A stretch of DNA of 64,000 nucleotides from Streptomyces griseus subsp. griseus (lineage in GTDB: Bacteria > Actinomycetota > Actinomycetes > Streptomycetales > Streptomycetaceae), in assembly GCF_000720255.1 (NCBI RefSeq), contig NZ_JOJE01000017.1:1-64000 (forward strand), written 5' to 3'. Both the position numbers and the translations under genes were made by a program. The notes under the pieces are model-generated. The model was not told the origin of the DNA. It saw only the letters and a program-made list of their open reading frames with translations, and searched no databases. Below, piece after piece: positions 7,524 through 15,841 of the stretch. The first letter of the stretch is position 1. Each line of letters starts with the position of its first letter.

Positions 7524-10517
7524 TCACACGGCCTGGGCCGCGTGGGCGTGTGCCGGCTCCTGCGCGGTCGCCGCGTCCTCCTCCGCCTCCTGCAGGAAGG
7601 TCCAGTGCCAGACGTTCAGCGGCGGATTGACCCCCTGTCGCGCGGGGCGGGTCGTGCCGTTGGTGTCCGTGGCGGCGAGGATCTCCTTGAAGACCAGGTC
7701 GACGGCGACCGTGCCGACGCGCTTGTCCGCGTCGCGCTGGAGGCAGACACCCGTGCGCAGTTCCTGCAGGGCCGCGATGACCTTCGGGTCGTTCTCCGGG
7801 CGGCCCAGCAGGGGGGCCACCAGGGATGCCTCCTGCGCCGACTTCTGCTTGAAGGCGAAGACCGTGTGGATCTGGTTGGCGCCGCCGCTGCGGGCCTCGG
7901 AGTCCTCGATCTGGACCAGGTCGATGGCCTGCTGGGTGATCAGGACGGTGACGGCGAGGTAGGAACGGCCCTGCTTCAGTGCGCGGCGCATCAGGTCGCG
8001 GCCGGATTCGGTCGCCGTGACGACGTACGCCTCGTCGACGAAGAGTGCCTTCGGGCGAAGACCGATCTCGCCGGTCACCGGGTTCTTCTCGTAACCGACG
8101 TCGAGCATCTGGCTGCCCAGCTCCACGACCGCCATCAGGGCCGTCGCCGCGAGGCGTTCCGCCGGGTTCCAGTTGCGCGGGTCGGAGGCCGCCGGGGACT
8201 GGAAACCGCGCAGGGTGATGACCGTACGGCGCTTGCGCATGCTGGAGAGGGGCTGCGGGCGTTCGGCGAAGGACAGCCGGGCGTAGGGGAGCGTGCGCAG
8301 CTCGGTGAGGAGCATCTGCGCGAGTTTCAGGTCCTTCATCGCCTCACGGTCACCGGTGGCCACCGCGTGGTCGTACGCCGCCACGACCTCGTCCACGACC
8401 TGCCACAACGTCGGGCGGGAAACGGTCAGTTCGGCGTCGCGGGCCGACAGGCCCTGCTCGACCGCCTGGCGTATCGCGGAGTTGTAGCGGCCGATGACGG
8501 TCGCCATGCCCTCGATGACGGGGAGGCGTACGCGCTGGTAGTCCTCGTCGCCGAGGAAGCCGCGGAGCATCGACTCGGCCAGAAGCCGCCCTGCCGGTAC
8601 GTCTCGGGCGATGACCCAGGGGTCCAGGACGCCTGCCTGGCCCTTGAGGAGGTCGACGACCTCCGTCTCCGCCCAGAACTCGGGGTTCACCGGCTGGAAC
8701 CGGCTCTGCGGGGTGCCGAGCAGGCCCGCCTCCGCGTCCGCCGCGAAGGCGGGGTCGTTCACCTGGGCGCCGAAGGCCAGGTAGTAGCACATCTGGGCGA
8801 AGTCGGTCTTCGGGTCGATGACCAGGCAGCGAACGCCCGACTCCGACTCCTCGTAGAACTTCTGGAGGGCGAGCGAGGACTTGCCACCGCCGGACGCGCC
8901 GACGATGGCCAGGCCACCGCCGTCGTTGCGGGCCGGGCCGACGTGGAGCGAGTAGTGGACCGGCATCTTGCCCGCCCAGCCGACCAGGTTGCCGACCCAG
9001 CCGAGGCGCTTGCCGGAACGGTGCTCGGGGTTGTCGCCCAGCTCGGTGCCCGCGGTGGGCAGTCCCGCGCCGAGCTGCTCGACCTCCTGCAACCTCAGGT
9101 AGGGCGCGATGGGCAGCTTCGGGGCGTCGCCGGGGAGCTGGGACTGGAGCAGGCGCCACTGCTGACGGGTCGGTCGCAGCAGGGTGACCTTCAAGTCCTG
9201 CTTGAACTGCATCTCCAGGACGCGGCGGCGGCGCTCCAGCTCCTTGACGTCCGGCGCGGAGATCGTGAAGCGGATCTGCGCCTCCATGCCCGGCATCTTG
9301 TGCTCCTCGATGTCGTCGACGAGCTCCTGGGCGCGGGTGACCTGGCTGGCCAGTTTGGTGTCCGGGCTTCGGCCCGAGTTGGCCATGTCGTTCATCTCGT
9401 CGACGAGGTTGCCGCGGATCTTGTCGGCGCGGTCCTTGAACTTCAGGTACGGGATGAGCGTGAACCGCATGTCGATCTCGACCGGGAAGTCCACGTGCTG
9501 GGCGGCGTAGCGCGCCCACGCGGTCGACTGGCGGAAGCGGGTCTCGGCGGGCCAGTTGGCGGCGACCAGGGTGGTGGTGTAGCTGGTCTGCTGCTCGCCC
9601 GTCACCTCGTCGTACTGGTGCAGCACGATGTGGGTCTTGCGGTTCTCGCCGGAGAAGTCGACGACCAGGTCGAACTGGTTGGGTCCCCAGGCGCGCGAGC
9701 CGAGCACCGGCTCGGGCGGGACGGGGAGGTCGCCGTGGAGCGGCTTGCGGATCAGCCAGACCAGCTCCTCGCGGGTGAGCGGCGTGCCCTTGAGGCCCTC
9801 CAGGCTCTCGTGGACCTCGACCGCGACCTGCGTCCACTCGGCGAGGACGTGCGGGGAGAGGTACTCGTCGGTGACACCGGTCGCGGTGGCGGCGGCCTGG
9901 TCGGCCGCGCCGCGCACGCCCTGGAGGAGTCCGGGCTCGTCATACGGCTCGTCGTCCTGGGACACGACGCCGGTGCCGCCGCTGGTCCGCTTCAGCGAGC
10001 CCAGCTTCACCAGCAGGATGTTGCGCTCCCGCTTGGCGCCGATGCGCTCCTGGTACTCGGCCTTGCGCAGGTTGTACGCCTTGTAGTTGTCGGTCGGGTC
10101 CCAGGCGACCGCGTTCAGCTCCTCCGCCCAGGTCAGCGCGGTGATCGGCTGGTAGACCTTGCGGTAGTGGCACTCGACGTTGCGGTCACCGCGCGCGAGG
10201 TTGAGCAGGCCGCGGGCCGGGCCCTCGGCCATCGCCTGGAGTTCGCCGGCGTTCAGGTACTCGTCGATGGCGTTGGGCAGGACCAGGCCCGTCCAGACCG
10301 AGTCACCGTGCACGAAGATCGTGTCGTCGGCGTAACGGTAGGGGAGGCGGAGGTCCTCACGACGGGCGGAGGCGGCCGAGGAGCCGGACGGCTTGGAGCG
10401 GGAGGCGGACGAACTCTTGCCGCCGCCCTGGCCGTTCTTCTTGCTCGACGAGGCGGCCATGATCATGGCGACCACGAAGAAGGCGGCCGCCCCGCCCAGA
10501 AGGATCATCATGAACAT
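7524..10517 (-). CDS. VirB4/TraC-like conjugation ATPase
   Basis: 997 residues. A hydrophobic N-terminal segment (MILLGGAAAFFVVAMIMAA) is followed by a Ser-rich linker. The Walker A motif GASGGGKSSLAL lies near residue 535 and is followed by CLVIDPKTDFAQMCYYLA; a Walker B-like KALFVDEAYVV lies near residue 825, followed by GRDLMRRALKQGRSYLAVTVLITQQAID, a pattern typical of VirB4/TraC/HerA-type hexameric ATPases. It would supply energy at the cytoplasmic face for assembly or substrate transfer. It sits immediately downstream of the VirB3-like gene, the usual order virB2-virB3-virB4 in type IV systems. Confidence in the ATPase class is high, lower for the exact substrate. Confidence 0.85.
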   Translation of the reverse strand: MFMMILLGGAAAFFVVAMIMAASSSKKNGQGGGKSSSASRSKPSGSSAASARREDLRLPYRYADDTIFVHGDSVWTGLVLPNAIDEYLNAGELQAMAEGPARGLLNLARGDRNVECHYRKVYQPITALTWAEELNAVAWDPTDNYKAYNLRKAEYQERIGAKRERNILLVKLGSLKRTSGGTGVVSQDDEPYDEPGLLQGVRGAADQAAATATGVTDEYLSPHVLAEWTQVAVEVHESLEGLKGTPLTREELVWLIRKPLHGDLPVPPEPVLGSRAWGPNQFDLVVDFSGENRKTHIVLHQYDEVTGEQQTSYTTTLVAANWPAETRFRQSTAWARYAAQHVDFPVEIDMRFTLIPYLKFKDRADKIRGNLVDEMNDMANSGRSPDTKLASQVTRAQELVDDIEEHKMPGMEAQIRFTISAPDVKELERRRRVLEMQFKQDLKVTLLRPTRQQWRLLQSQLPGDAPKLPIAPYLRLQEVEQLGAGLPTAGTELGDNPEHRSGKRLGWVGNLVGWAGKMPVHYSLHVGPARNDGGGLAIVGASGGGKSSLALQKFYEESESGVRCLVIDPKTDFAQMCYYLAFGAQVNDPAFAADAEAGLLGTPQSRFQPVNPEFWAETEVVDLLKGQAGVLDPWVIARDVPAGRLLAESMLRGFLGDEDYQRVRLPVIEGMATVIGRYNSAIRQAVEQGLSARDAELTVSRPTLWQVVDEVVAAYDHAVATGDREAMKDLKLAQMLLTELRTLPYARLSFAERPQPLSSMRKRRTVITLRGFQSPAASDPRNWNPAERLAATALMAVVELGSQMLDVGYEKNPVTGEIGLRPKALFVDEAYVVTATESGRDLMRRALKQGRSYLAVTVLITQQAIDLVQIEDSEARSGGANQIHTVFAFKQKSAQEASLVAPLLGRPENDPKVIAALQELRTGVCLQRDADKRVGTVAVDLVFKEILAATDTNGTTRPARQGVNPPLNVWHWTFLQEAEEDAATAQEPAHAHAAQAV

Positions 10518-10551
10518 GGGGAGTCATCCTGCGGTAGTTGGCGTGCAGTGG

Positions 10552-11034
10552 TCAGCGGTAGGCGGAGAAGGCGCTGCCTCGCTCGGCGGCGGCCCGGCGC
10601 GCGGCGTCGTAGCGGGCCTGCCAGCGCGGTGAACCGGGGGTGAAGAGGATGACCTGCCAGTGCAGTTCCTCGGGTTCCTGGTCCGCGGAGAGGCCTTGCA
10701 GGCGCTTGGGCTGGAACCACCAGTCCGTCCACACGACCAGCTGCTGGCTCAGGGTGAGCGCGGAAGGCAGGGGCCGGCCCCAGACGAAGTAGACGGCGAA
10801 CGGCGGCCCGAAGTAGAGGACCGACGTCCACATCGACATGCCCAGGAAGGGGAGGAACGCCGACACCGTGAACAGAGTGACGAGCCAGAGCAGCCCGAAG
10901 CCGAAGGCGGCACCCAGCGCGGGCAGCAGCAGGCCCGGCAGCGGAATGTTGCCCCAGTTCCAGATCCGCTTGGGGCGGTTGACCAGGTCGGTGTGGTCGT
11001 ACGCGACCAGCGGCTCAGGTGCCTCCTGGCTCAT
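10552..11034 (-). CDS. Small membrane protein, VirB3/PrgI/TcpE-like
   Basis: 160 residues from ATG 11034, which has GGGGAG nine bases upstream; a TTG three codons earlier is too close to that site. Two or three hydrophobic segments (LLLPALGAAFGFGLLWLVTLF and VLYFGPPFAVYFVWG) are followed by a conserved-looking cytoplasmic segment LVVWTDWWFQPKRLQG. The size, the paired membrane segments near the N-terminus and the location directly before the VirB4-like ATPase match VirB3/PrgI/TcpE subunits. Sequence similarity to those families is too weak for me to assign by eye, so context carries the call. Confidence 0.6.
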   Translation of the reverse strand: MSQEAPEPLVAYDHTDLVNRPKRIWNWGNIPLPGLLLPALGAAFGFGLLWLVTLFTVSAFLPFLGMSMWTSVLYFGPPFAVYFVWGRPLPSALTLSQQLVVWTDWWFQPKRLQGLSADQEPEELHWQVILFTPGSPRWQARYDAARRAAAERGSAFSAYR

Positions 11035-11098
11035 CTCTGCCAACTCCCCTGTCTCGGACAGCTACTGACAACCGGTCGGGCAGGGCCCGGACGGTCGG

Positions 11099-11362
11099 TC
11101 AGTTGCCGCCGCCGATCTGACTGCCGAGGCCGATCAGCACTCCGGCGAGGCCGCCGGCGCCACCGATGATCAGGGCGGCGAGCGCGATCATGCCGAAGCC
11201 CTGGAAGGCCTCGCGCATGCCGTCTCCGCGCTTCATCGACAGGAGCATGCGGATGCCGAGGATGAGCAGGGCGATGACGGCGACCATGGTGCCCGCGTTG
11301 CGCAGGATGTCCTCGATCTCGCCGAACATGTCGTTCAGGGTCGTACCGGCGGCCAGGTACAT
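11099..11362 (-). CDS. Small two-helix membrane protein, VirB2/TrbC pilin-like
   Basis: 87 residues from ATG 11362 with a GAGAGGAAA ribosome-binding site. It has a short amphipathic N-terminus (DMFGEIEDILRNAG), then two hydrophobic helices separated by a charged turn LSMKRGDGMREAFQG, ending in a Gly-rich tail GLGSQIGGGN. That architecture matches VirB2/TrbC pilins and related small conjugation membrane proteins. There is no obvious cleavable signal peptide. It is placed between the TcpC-like and VirB3-like genes, as expected for such a subunit. Confidence 0.65.
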   Translation of the reverse strand: MYLAAGTTLNDMFGEIEDILRNAGTMVAVIALLILGIRMLLSMKRGDGMREAFQGFGMIALAALIIGGAGGLAGVLIGLGSQIGGGN

Positions 11363-11423
11363 GGTGTTTCCTCTCGGGTGGTGGAGCGGTGGTAGGCGGT
11401 GGGGGCCGTGCGCGGCGGTCCGG

Positions 11424-13112
11424 TCAGGATTTGCCGGGCTGCTTGCCCCTGGACGACTGGGTGGTCGTGGAGGCCGAGGGCGAGGCCGAGGGCGAGGGGG
11501 CTCCGGAAGCGGTGGCCGAAGGCGAGGCCGTTCCCGCCGACGGAGCGCTGCCGGTGTCGCTGTCGGCCCGGCCGCCCTCCGCGTCGATCACACCGCCCCG
11601 GATGTCCTTGATGAACCAGCCCTGGGCCGTGTTCACCATCGTCATCCGGTACGAGCGGCGCACGGTGACGCCCCTTGTGTCCTTCCAGTCGACGGCCACG
11701 CGTACCTGTACGGACTGTTCGGCGCTGTAGGCGTACGGTTTGGTGTCCTGCACGCTTGCCGGGACGAGTGCGACGACAGTACCGACCTGCGGGTTCGTCA
11801 GGTGCCCGGCCAGGCCGGTGGTGGCCGTCAGGCTCGCGTCGGATGTGATGAAGCGGGCCATGGCGGTGGTGTCGGAGGCGCCCCAGGCCTCGAAGTAGCC
11901 CGGCAGCACCTTCTGCTGGAGCTGCGTGGACAGGGCGTCGTCCACGACCTCGTCGCCCTGGTCGACCTCGGGCACGTCGGCGGAGGCCGGCATCGGCATC
12001 TGGCCGACGTCGCCGGCGACGCGCATGCCCTCGCCTGTCTTGAGGTCCTTCACGTACACCGGGACGGTCAGCGTGGTGAGAGTGCCGTCGGCGCTGCGGA
12101 CCTGGACCCCGATGTAGCGGCCGTGGTCCCCGTACTCCGGAAGCTTCTCGGCGGTGCCGTCCCAGGTGGCGGAGACGGCCCTGCCGACGCCTTCCCCACT
12201 CCAGCCGCAGTTGGGGTCGACACCGGCGGAGATGTAGCGGGCGAGGTTCGTCCGACGGGTGGACGAGGTGTTCGGGGAGAACGTCATGCACAGCTGTGCG
12301 TACTGCTCCGCGAAGGCGGCCGCCTGCTCGGTCGGGAACTCGGTGAGGCGGTACCTGGCGGCGTCCGCCGTGTCCAGCCCGGCGGTGGTCTTCCCGGACG
12401 ACTTGCCGACCACCAGCCCCATCACGCCGCACGAGCCCAGGGCGAGCACACAGGTGGTGATCAGGAGCGTGGCGCGGAGCGCTACGTGCGTACGGCGTCC
12501 GCCACCGGAGATACGGCCACCGGGCTTGGGTACGTCGAATTCGCGGGCGGGGACGGGCTGGGAGGTGCCGACGGCCGGTGTGGTGGTCCGGGGGGCGGTG
12601 GAGTGGGCGGCCGGGGCGGTGGCCGTCGTGGGCCGCGGCGAGCCCGTCGGGGCGTTCGCGGCAGGTGCCTGGGGCGTGGGCCGGGACGTCACGGCGGGCG
12701 CGGGCGCGGTACCGGCCGTCGCCGTACCGCCCCTCTTGCGCTGCTGCTTCTCCGCCTTCTTCTGCTCGTATGCCGCCTTGCGCGCCGCCCGCTCCCGCTC
12801 GCGCTTCTCCTTCTTCGACTCGTCCTGGGGACGCGTCTCACGCGGTGGCAGCGACGGTACGGCGGCCTGGCCGGCCCGGGGCGTGTTGCGCACCCAGGCG
12901 GCGGCGACCTGTGCGCGGGCCGCGTCGGAGGGAAGTTGCTGGGGCAGGGGCTGGGGCTGGGGGTTGGCAGCATGCGGGGCGGGGGCCTGCCGGCCCTGCC
13001 CCTGGGCCTGCCACGTCTGCTGCTGTGGCTGCTGGGGAGGACCGAAGGACCCGGGCTGCCCGGAAGGCTGGCCTCCGCCGACCGCGCCAGCAGGGCTGTT
13101 GTGGTCTGTCAT
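11424..13112 (-). CDS. TcpC/VirB8-like conjugation protein
   Basis: 562 residues from ATG 13112. The first 220 residues are low complexity, rich in Gln, Pro and Ala, with a highly charged KKEKRERERAARKAAYEQKK stretch. One membrane segment (LRATLLITTCVLALGSCGVMG) is followed by two extracytoplasmic domains of about 130 residues each; the second ends in WFIKDIRGGVIDA. A single-span protein with two NTF2-like domains is the layout of TcpC from Gram-positive conjugative elements, a VirB8 homologue. It is the first gene of the leftward operon. The fold assignment is by architecture and short motifs, not by alignment. Confidence 0.7.
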   Translation of the reverse strand: MTDHNSPAGAVGGGQPSGQPGSFGPPQQPQQQTWQAQGQGRQAPAPHAANPQPQPLPQQLPSDAARAQVAAAWVRNTPRAGQAAVPSLPPRETRPQDESKKEKRERERAARKAAYEQKKAEKQQRKRGGTATAGTAPAPAVTSRPTPQAPAANAPTGSPRPTTATAPAAHSTAPRTTTPAVGTSQPVPAREFDVPKPGGRISGGGRRTHVALRATLLITTCVLALGSCGVMGLVVGKSSGKTTAGLDTADAARYRLTEFPTEQAAAFAEQYAQLCMTFSPNTSSTRRTNLARYISAGVDPNCGWSGEGVGRAVSATWDGTAEKLPEYGDHGRYIGVQVRSADGTLTTLTVPVYVKDLKTGEGMRVAGDVGQMPMPASADVPEVDQGDEVVDDALSTQLQQKVLPGYFEAWGASDTTAMARFITSDASLTATTGLAGHLTNPQVGTVVALVPASVQDTKPYAYSAEQSVQVRVAVDWKDTRGVTVRRSYRMTMVNTAQGWFIKDIRGGVIDAEGGRADSDTGSAPSAGTASPSATASGAPSPSASPSASTTTQSSRGKQPGKS

Positions 13113-13239
13113 CGAGTCGGTTACTCCAGCGAGTCGGTTCCCCGTCCGCCTGGGCGGGTCACGACCGCACCGCACGACGGGCCCTGGCCCAGCCAGGTGC
13201 GCAGGCAGTGTGACAAAGACCTGTCACCGGACCGGTGCC

Positions 13240-13255
13240 GCTTTCCTCGCCGGGA
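13240..13255 (+). promoter_or_regulatory. Repeated 16-base motif, copy 1, in the divergent control region
   Basis: The sequence GCTTTCCTCGCCGGGA occurs here and again at 15051-15066 with one mismatch (A for C). Both copies lie in non-coding DNA upstream of genes of the same cluster. A shared promoter or operator element is possible. No canonical -35/-10 pair is evident in the copy itself. Confidence 0.35.
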
Positions 13256-13262
13256 GACGCGA

Positions 13263-13291
13263 AATTCCCCAGGGGGCGCCCTTGGGGAATT
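13263..13291. promoter_or_regulatory. Palindromic operator-like element between divergent operons
   Basis: AATTCCCCAGGGG and CCCTTGGGGAATT form a 13-base inverted repeat with one mismatch around a three-base centre. It lies in the 323-base gap (13113-13435) that separates the leftward TcpC-like operon from the rightward operon, so a single regulator bound here could control both directions. It could also form an RNA hairpin in either transcript. Apart from this and the motif at 13240, I see no other structure in the gap. Confidence 0.45.
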
Positions 13292-13435
13292 GCACCGGGA
13301 AAAGTGTCAGGGACGCGCCGGGAAGGTGCCCTGCCCCACTGACCCGCCGTGGGCCCACAATGCGCTGGGCGTGTCTGCCCGACGTGCCCGGTACCGCTAC
13401 CCGGTGCCCCCCTTGGACCCGGCGAAGGACGAGAG

Positions 13436-14017
13436 TTGACCGACGACAACGGGCACCCGCAGCAGCCCGACCCGCGTACCTGGGGCATTCCCCAGCAGGC
13501 CCCGCCGGTCCAGCAGGCCCCTGTCCCCGCGGCCGTACCGGCCCCCCAGGCGCCGCAAGCTCCCCAGGCCTCGCAAGTGCCGCAGACTCTCCAGGCCTCG
13601 CAAGTGCCGCAGACTCTCCAGGCCCCGCAGGTCTTCCAGGCCGACCACGCCTGGATCGACGGGTACGAGCCCGGAAACCCGTGGCAGGCCCGCCTGTGCG
13701 TGGAGACGCCGCACGGAACCTTCGCCTATCCCCTCACGCCGAACACGATCCCCGAACTTCTCGAGCAGATGGTCCTGGTCGCTCAGGAGCAGCAGGGTCT
13801 TCCGGTCGGTTTCGACGAGGCCACCGAGCCGCTGCCGGCGGACGGCGACGACGAGGAGCAGCAGGGGCCCGCCTCCGGCCTCCACGGCGGCCGTGCCGCA
13901 CGCATGACCGGCTGGGCCGTCGTCCACGACCTGTGGGAGCGCGAGGACCCGACGGCGCGCATCGTGATGGGCGCGATCGTGGTGGTGTTGCTGCTGCTCG
14001 GTATCTTCCTGACCTGA
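13436..14017 (+). CDS. C-terminally anchored membrane protein with Gln/Pro-rich N-terminus
   Basis: About 193 residues if started at the TTG at 13436, preceded by GAAGGACGAGAG; the frame is open further upstream but without a good site. The first 75 residues are rich in Gln, Pro and Ala and include a duplicated nine-residue unit. A folded region follows (WIDGYEPGNPWQARLCVETPHGTFAYPL), then an acidic linker, and a single C-terminal membrane helix IVMGAIVVVLLLLGIFL. No known family was recognised. It opens the rightward operon and, as a tail-anchored protein, may be a cytoplasmic-facing accessory subunit. Confidence 0.65.
   Translation: MTDDNGHPQQPDPRTWGIPQQAPPVQQAPVPAAVPAPQAPQAPQASQVPQTLQASQVPQTLQAPQVFQADHAWIDGYEPGNPWQARLCVETPHGTFAYPLTPNTIPELLEQMVLVAQEQQGLPVGFDEATEPLPADGDDEEQQGPASGLHGGRAARMTGWAVVHDLWEREDPTARIVMGAIVVVLLLLGIFLT
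13565..13618 (+). repeat. Two exact 27-base tandem repeats in coding sequence
   Basis: Two identical in-frame 27-base units encode QASQVPQTL twice; a third, degenerate unit follows to about 13640. The repeat lengthens the Gln/Pro-rich linker without shifting the frame and is likely to vary in number between strains. Confidence 0.9.
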
Positions 14018-14042
14018 TCGCGACCTGATCGCGACCTGATCG
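14011..14042 (+). repeat. Three tandem 11-base repeats at the end of a gene
   Basis: The unit GACCTGATCGC is repeated almost three times; the stop codon of the preceding gene lies in the first unit. Because 11 is not a multiple of three, a change in copy number would not extend the protein. No function is apparent. Confidence 0.8.
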
Positions 14043-14061
14043 TCCGACCGAGAGGGGGCCC

Positions 14062-14286
14062 ATGCCGACGGAGACGACGGGCCGGAAGCCGCAGGACCTC
14101 GCCGGCGAGCTGACCGTGCCGCGCGGAGTGCACGGGGCTTCGGCGTGGCCGGGTCCGCCGGTCGTGCGTGGCCCGAGCTGGGGAACGCCGACTATCCACT
14201 GGCGGCCCGCCCACCCGGGAGCGGCCGTGGCACTCACGCTGCCGTCCCCGGCCCCCGAGCAGCAGTCCGCAGGAGTGGAACGATGA
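14062..14286 (+). CDS. Small hypothetical protein coupled to the DUF4913 gene
   Basis: 74 residues from an ATG preceded by GAGAGGGGG. The stop overlaps the next start as ATGA, which supports real translation. The product is rich in Pro, Ala and Gly, contains the segment HGASAWPGPPVVRGPSWG, and has no membrane segment or recognised domain. It may be a short adaptor for the neighbouring DUF4913 protein. Confidence 0.5.
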   Translation: MPTETTGRKPQDLAGELTVPRGVHGASAWPGPPVVRGPSWGTPTIHWRPAHPGAAVALTLPSPAPEQQSAGVER

Positions 14287-14648
14287 GCGCTACCACCGAA
14301 GCCACCGCCGGGGAGCCGGAGTTCTACTTCGCCGACGTGTACGTCTTCGTCTCCGACTACCTCGCCCAGATGATCCGCCGCCGCATCAACGGCACATCGG
14401 CCACCTGGTGCCCCACATGGTGGGAGCACCCCGAGGCCGGCGCCCGCCTGTCCGCGCTGTGGCTGGCCTGGGAGCACCTGCGCCAGGATCCGGCGCTCGG
14501 CATGTCGACCTGGTGGCTCCACCACGCCGATCCCCATCTGCGGGTCCTGATGGACGCGGACACGGGTCCCTTCGCGGCATGCTCGCCGCGCGACGGGCAC
14601 ACGGCGTATCCCTTCGACCCTCTGCCGGTGGACGCGCGGCCGGAGTGA
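14283..14648 (+). CDS. DUF4913 family protein
   Basis: 121 residues from the ATG at 14283, which overlaps the previous stop. Motifs are FADVYVFVSDYLAQMIRR, WCPTWWEHPEAGARLSALW, AWEHLRQDPALGMSTWW and DTGPFAAC; the WC(P)xWWxHPEA core followed by a DxGPFxxC block is characteristic of the DUF4913 family, which is common on actinobacterial plasmids and integrative elements beside conjugation genes. The biochemical role is unknown. Its presence supports the view that this is a conjugation-derived cluster. Confidence 0.75.
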   Translation: MSATTEATAGEPEFYFADVYVFVSDYLAQMIRRRINGTSATWCPTWWEHPEAGARLSALWLAWEHLRQDPALGMSTWWLHHADPHLRVLMDADTGPFAACSPRDGHTAYPFDPLPVDARPE

Positions 14649-14678
14649 TCGGCGTGCGGCGTGGGAGAGGATGGTGCG

Positions 14679-14993
14679 GTGAACCGTCAGCAGAAGAAGG
14701 AGCGCCAGGAGCGTCAGGAACGCGTCCAGGCCGCCTACGACGCAAGCGCCGACGTCTACACCGCGACGCTCGACGCGCCGCCCCATCCGCACATCGCTCT
14801 CGGCCTGGCCGTCGGGGAGGAGAGGTTGAGTGCCATGGAGGCGGTGGTGAGCATGCAGGCGTACGCGCGGTCGCTCGGAGCCGACGGCGTACTGGGCGTC
14901 TCGATCTGCGCGGTTCCCACGCTGCACGTGCATGCTCATGGCCGTTACGTCGCCTACGGCACGGCCGTGAAGTGGGCCGCCGTCGAGGAATGA
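14679..14993 (+). CDS. Small protein, weakly YbjQ-like
   Basis: About 104 residues from the GTG at 14679, which has GGGAGAGG at good spacing; a GTG six codons upstream overlaps that site. The N-terminus is highly charged (NRQQKKERQERQERVQ). The rest contains IALGLAVGEERLSAMEAVV and YARSLGADGVLGVSI, reminiscent of the YbjQ/UPF0145 fold in which a helix ending in GADAVxG is followed by a strand. The similarity is short, so I give low weight to the family name. No catalytic role can be proposed. Confidence 0.55.
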   Translation: MNRQQKKERQERQERVQAAYDASADVYTATLDAPPHPHIALGLAVGEERLSAMEAVVSMQAYARSLGADGVLGVSICAVPTLHVHAHGRYVAYGTAVKWAAVEE

Positions 14994-15050
14994 CCTGGGA
15001 CGCCCTGCGGGGAACCCTTTCCTTCCTCTGATCTCCCGACACCCTCCCGC

Positions 15051-15066
15051 GCTTTCCTCGACGGGA
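15051..15066 (+). promoter_or_regulatory. Repeated 16-base motif, copy 2, upstream of 15152
   Basis: GCTTTCCTCGACGGGA matches the motif at 13240-13255 at 15 of 16 positions. It lies about 85 bases before the GTG start of the next gene, consistent with a second internal promoter of the rightward operon. Confidence 0.35.
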
Positions 15067-15151
15067 AATGCCCCGACTCCTCGCCACCCCCTCCCCCTAC
15101 CGTGTCCCGGTCACCCGCCGTACCGGCTCAGCACAAGGGAGGCGCGGGAAC

Positions 15152-15835
15152 GTGGAACCGTCTGCGGAGAACAAGCGCACAGGCCTGTTGGCCCTGGGCG
15201 TGCTCGGTTTTCTCCTGATCGCCGTGCTCACCGTGTTCACCGTCTTCGACACGGACGACGGGGGCGACGGCGACGAGGCCGGCGGCTCCACGGCGCCCAC
15301 CGCCACCTCGGAGCAGAGCGGTACCGGCTCGGGCGGGCAAGGAGCCTCAGGCGACGGCGACGCGTCGCGGGGCACCGCGGTCGCCCCCATCGTCTCGGTC
15401 TCCGAAGCCGCCAAGGCCCATGCCGTGATGGCGCGGTACATGGCCGGACTCACTACGTACGACCACGCGAGCAACGCCGCGAGCTGGAGCGCCCCCCTGC
15501 TCCGGCTCACCATGGGCGACGCCCGGATGAAGGCCGCGACATCGCTGCCGACCGGTAAGGAGTGGGCGACCTGCAAGGCCGAGCGGTGCTCCTCCAAGGG
15601 GAAAGCCGTCGTGGCGCGCGACGCCGTGGTCTCGGACGACGTGGTGCGTGACAGCGGCCGGTCGATCTCCAGCGTGGTCGAGGTGACGGCCACGCACACC
15701 GCGGACGGGCAGACCACCACCGAGTCCAACCAGTGGCTGGTGACGGTCAAGGAGACCAGCGGCGAATGGGTCGTCTCCGGATTCGACGTCTTCGGTCTCG
15801 GTGACGTGGGCGCGTCCGACGACTCGGGGGTGTGA
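15152..15835 (+). CDS. Single-span extracytoplasmic protein, NTF2-like (putative)
   Basis: 227 residues from the GTG at 15152 with GGGAGG upstream. One membrane helix (LLALGVLGFLLIAVLTVFTVF) follows a short cytoplasmic N-terminus, then an acidic, Gly/Ser/Thr-rich linker, then a domain of about 130 residues ending NQWLVTVKETSGEWVVSGFDVF. A terminal W-x-V-x3-x-V pattern after an amphipathic sheet is like VirB8 or Mce-associated NTF2-like domains. It could be a second VirB8-type subunit. The assignment is structural guesswork from architecture. Confidence 0.6.
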   Translation: MEPSAENKRTGLLALGVLGFLLIAVLTVFTVFDTDDGGDGDEAGGSTAPTATSEQSGTGSGGQGASGDGDASRGTAVAPIVSVSEAAKAHAVMARYMAGLTTYDHASNAASWSAPLLRLTMGDARMKAATSLPTGKEWATCKAERCSSKGKAVVARDAVVSDDVVRDSGRSISSVVEVTATHTADGQTTTESNQWLVTVKETSGEWVVSGFDVFGLGDVGASDDSGV

Positions 15836-15841
15836 GTCGCC

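Noticed and set aside
7518..10643. Long open frame antisense to the VirB4-like ATPase
   Set aside because: High-GC DNA leaves the opposite strand open; the translation is a repetitive Arg/Gly/Val mixture with no domain, while the other strand has clear ATPase motifs.
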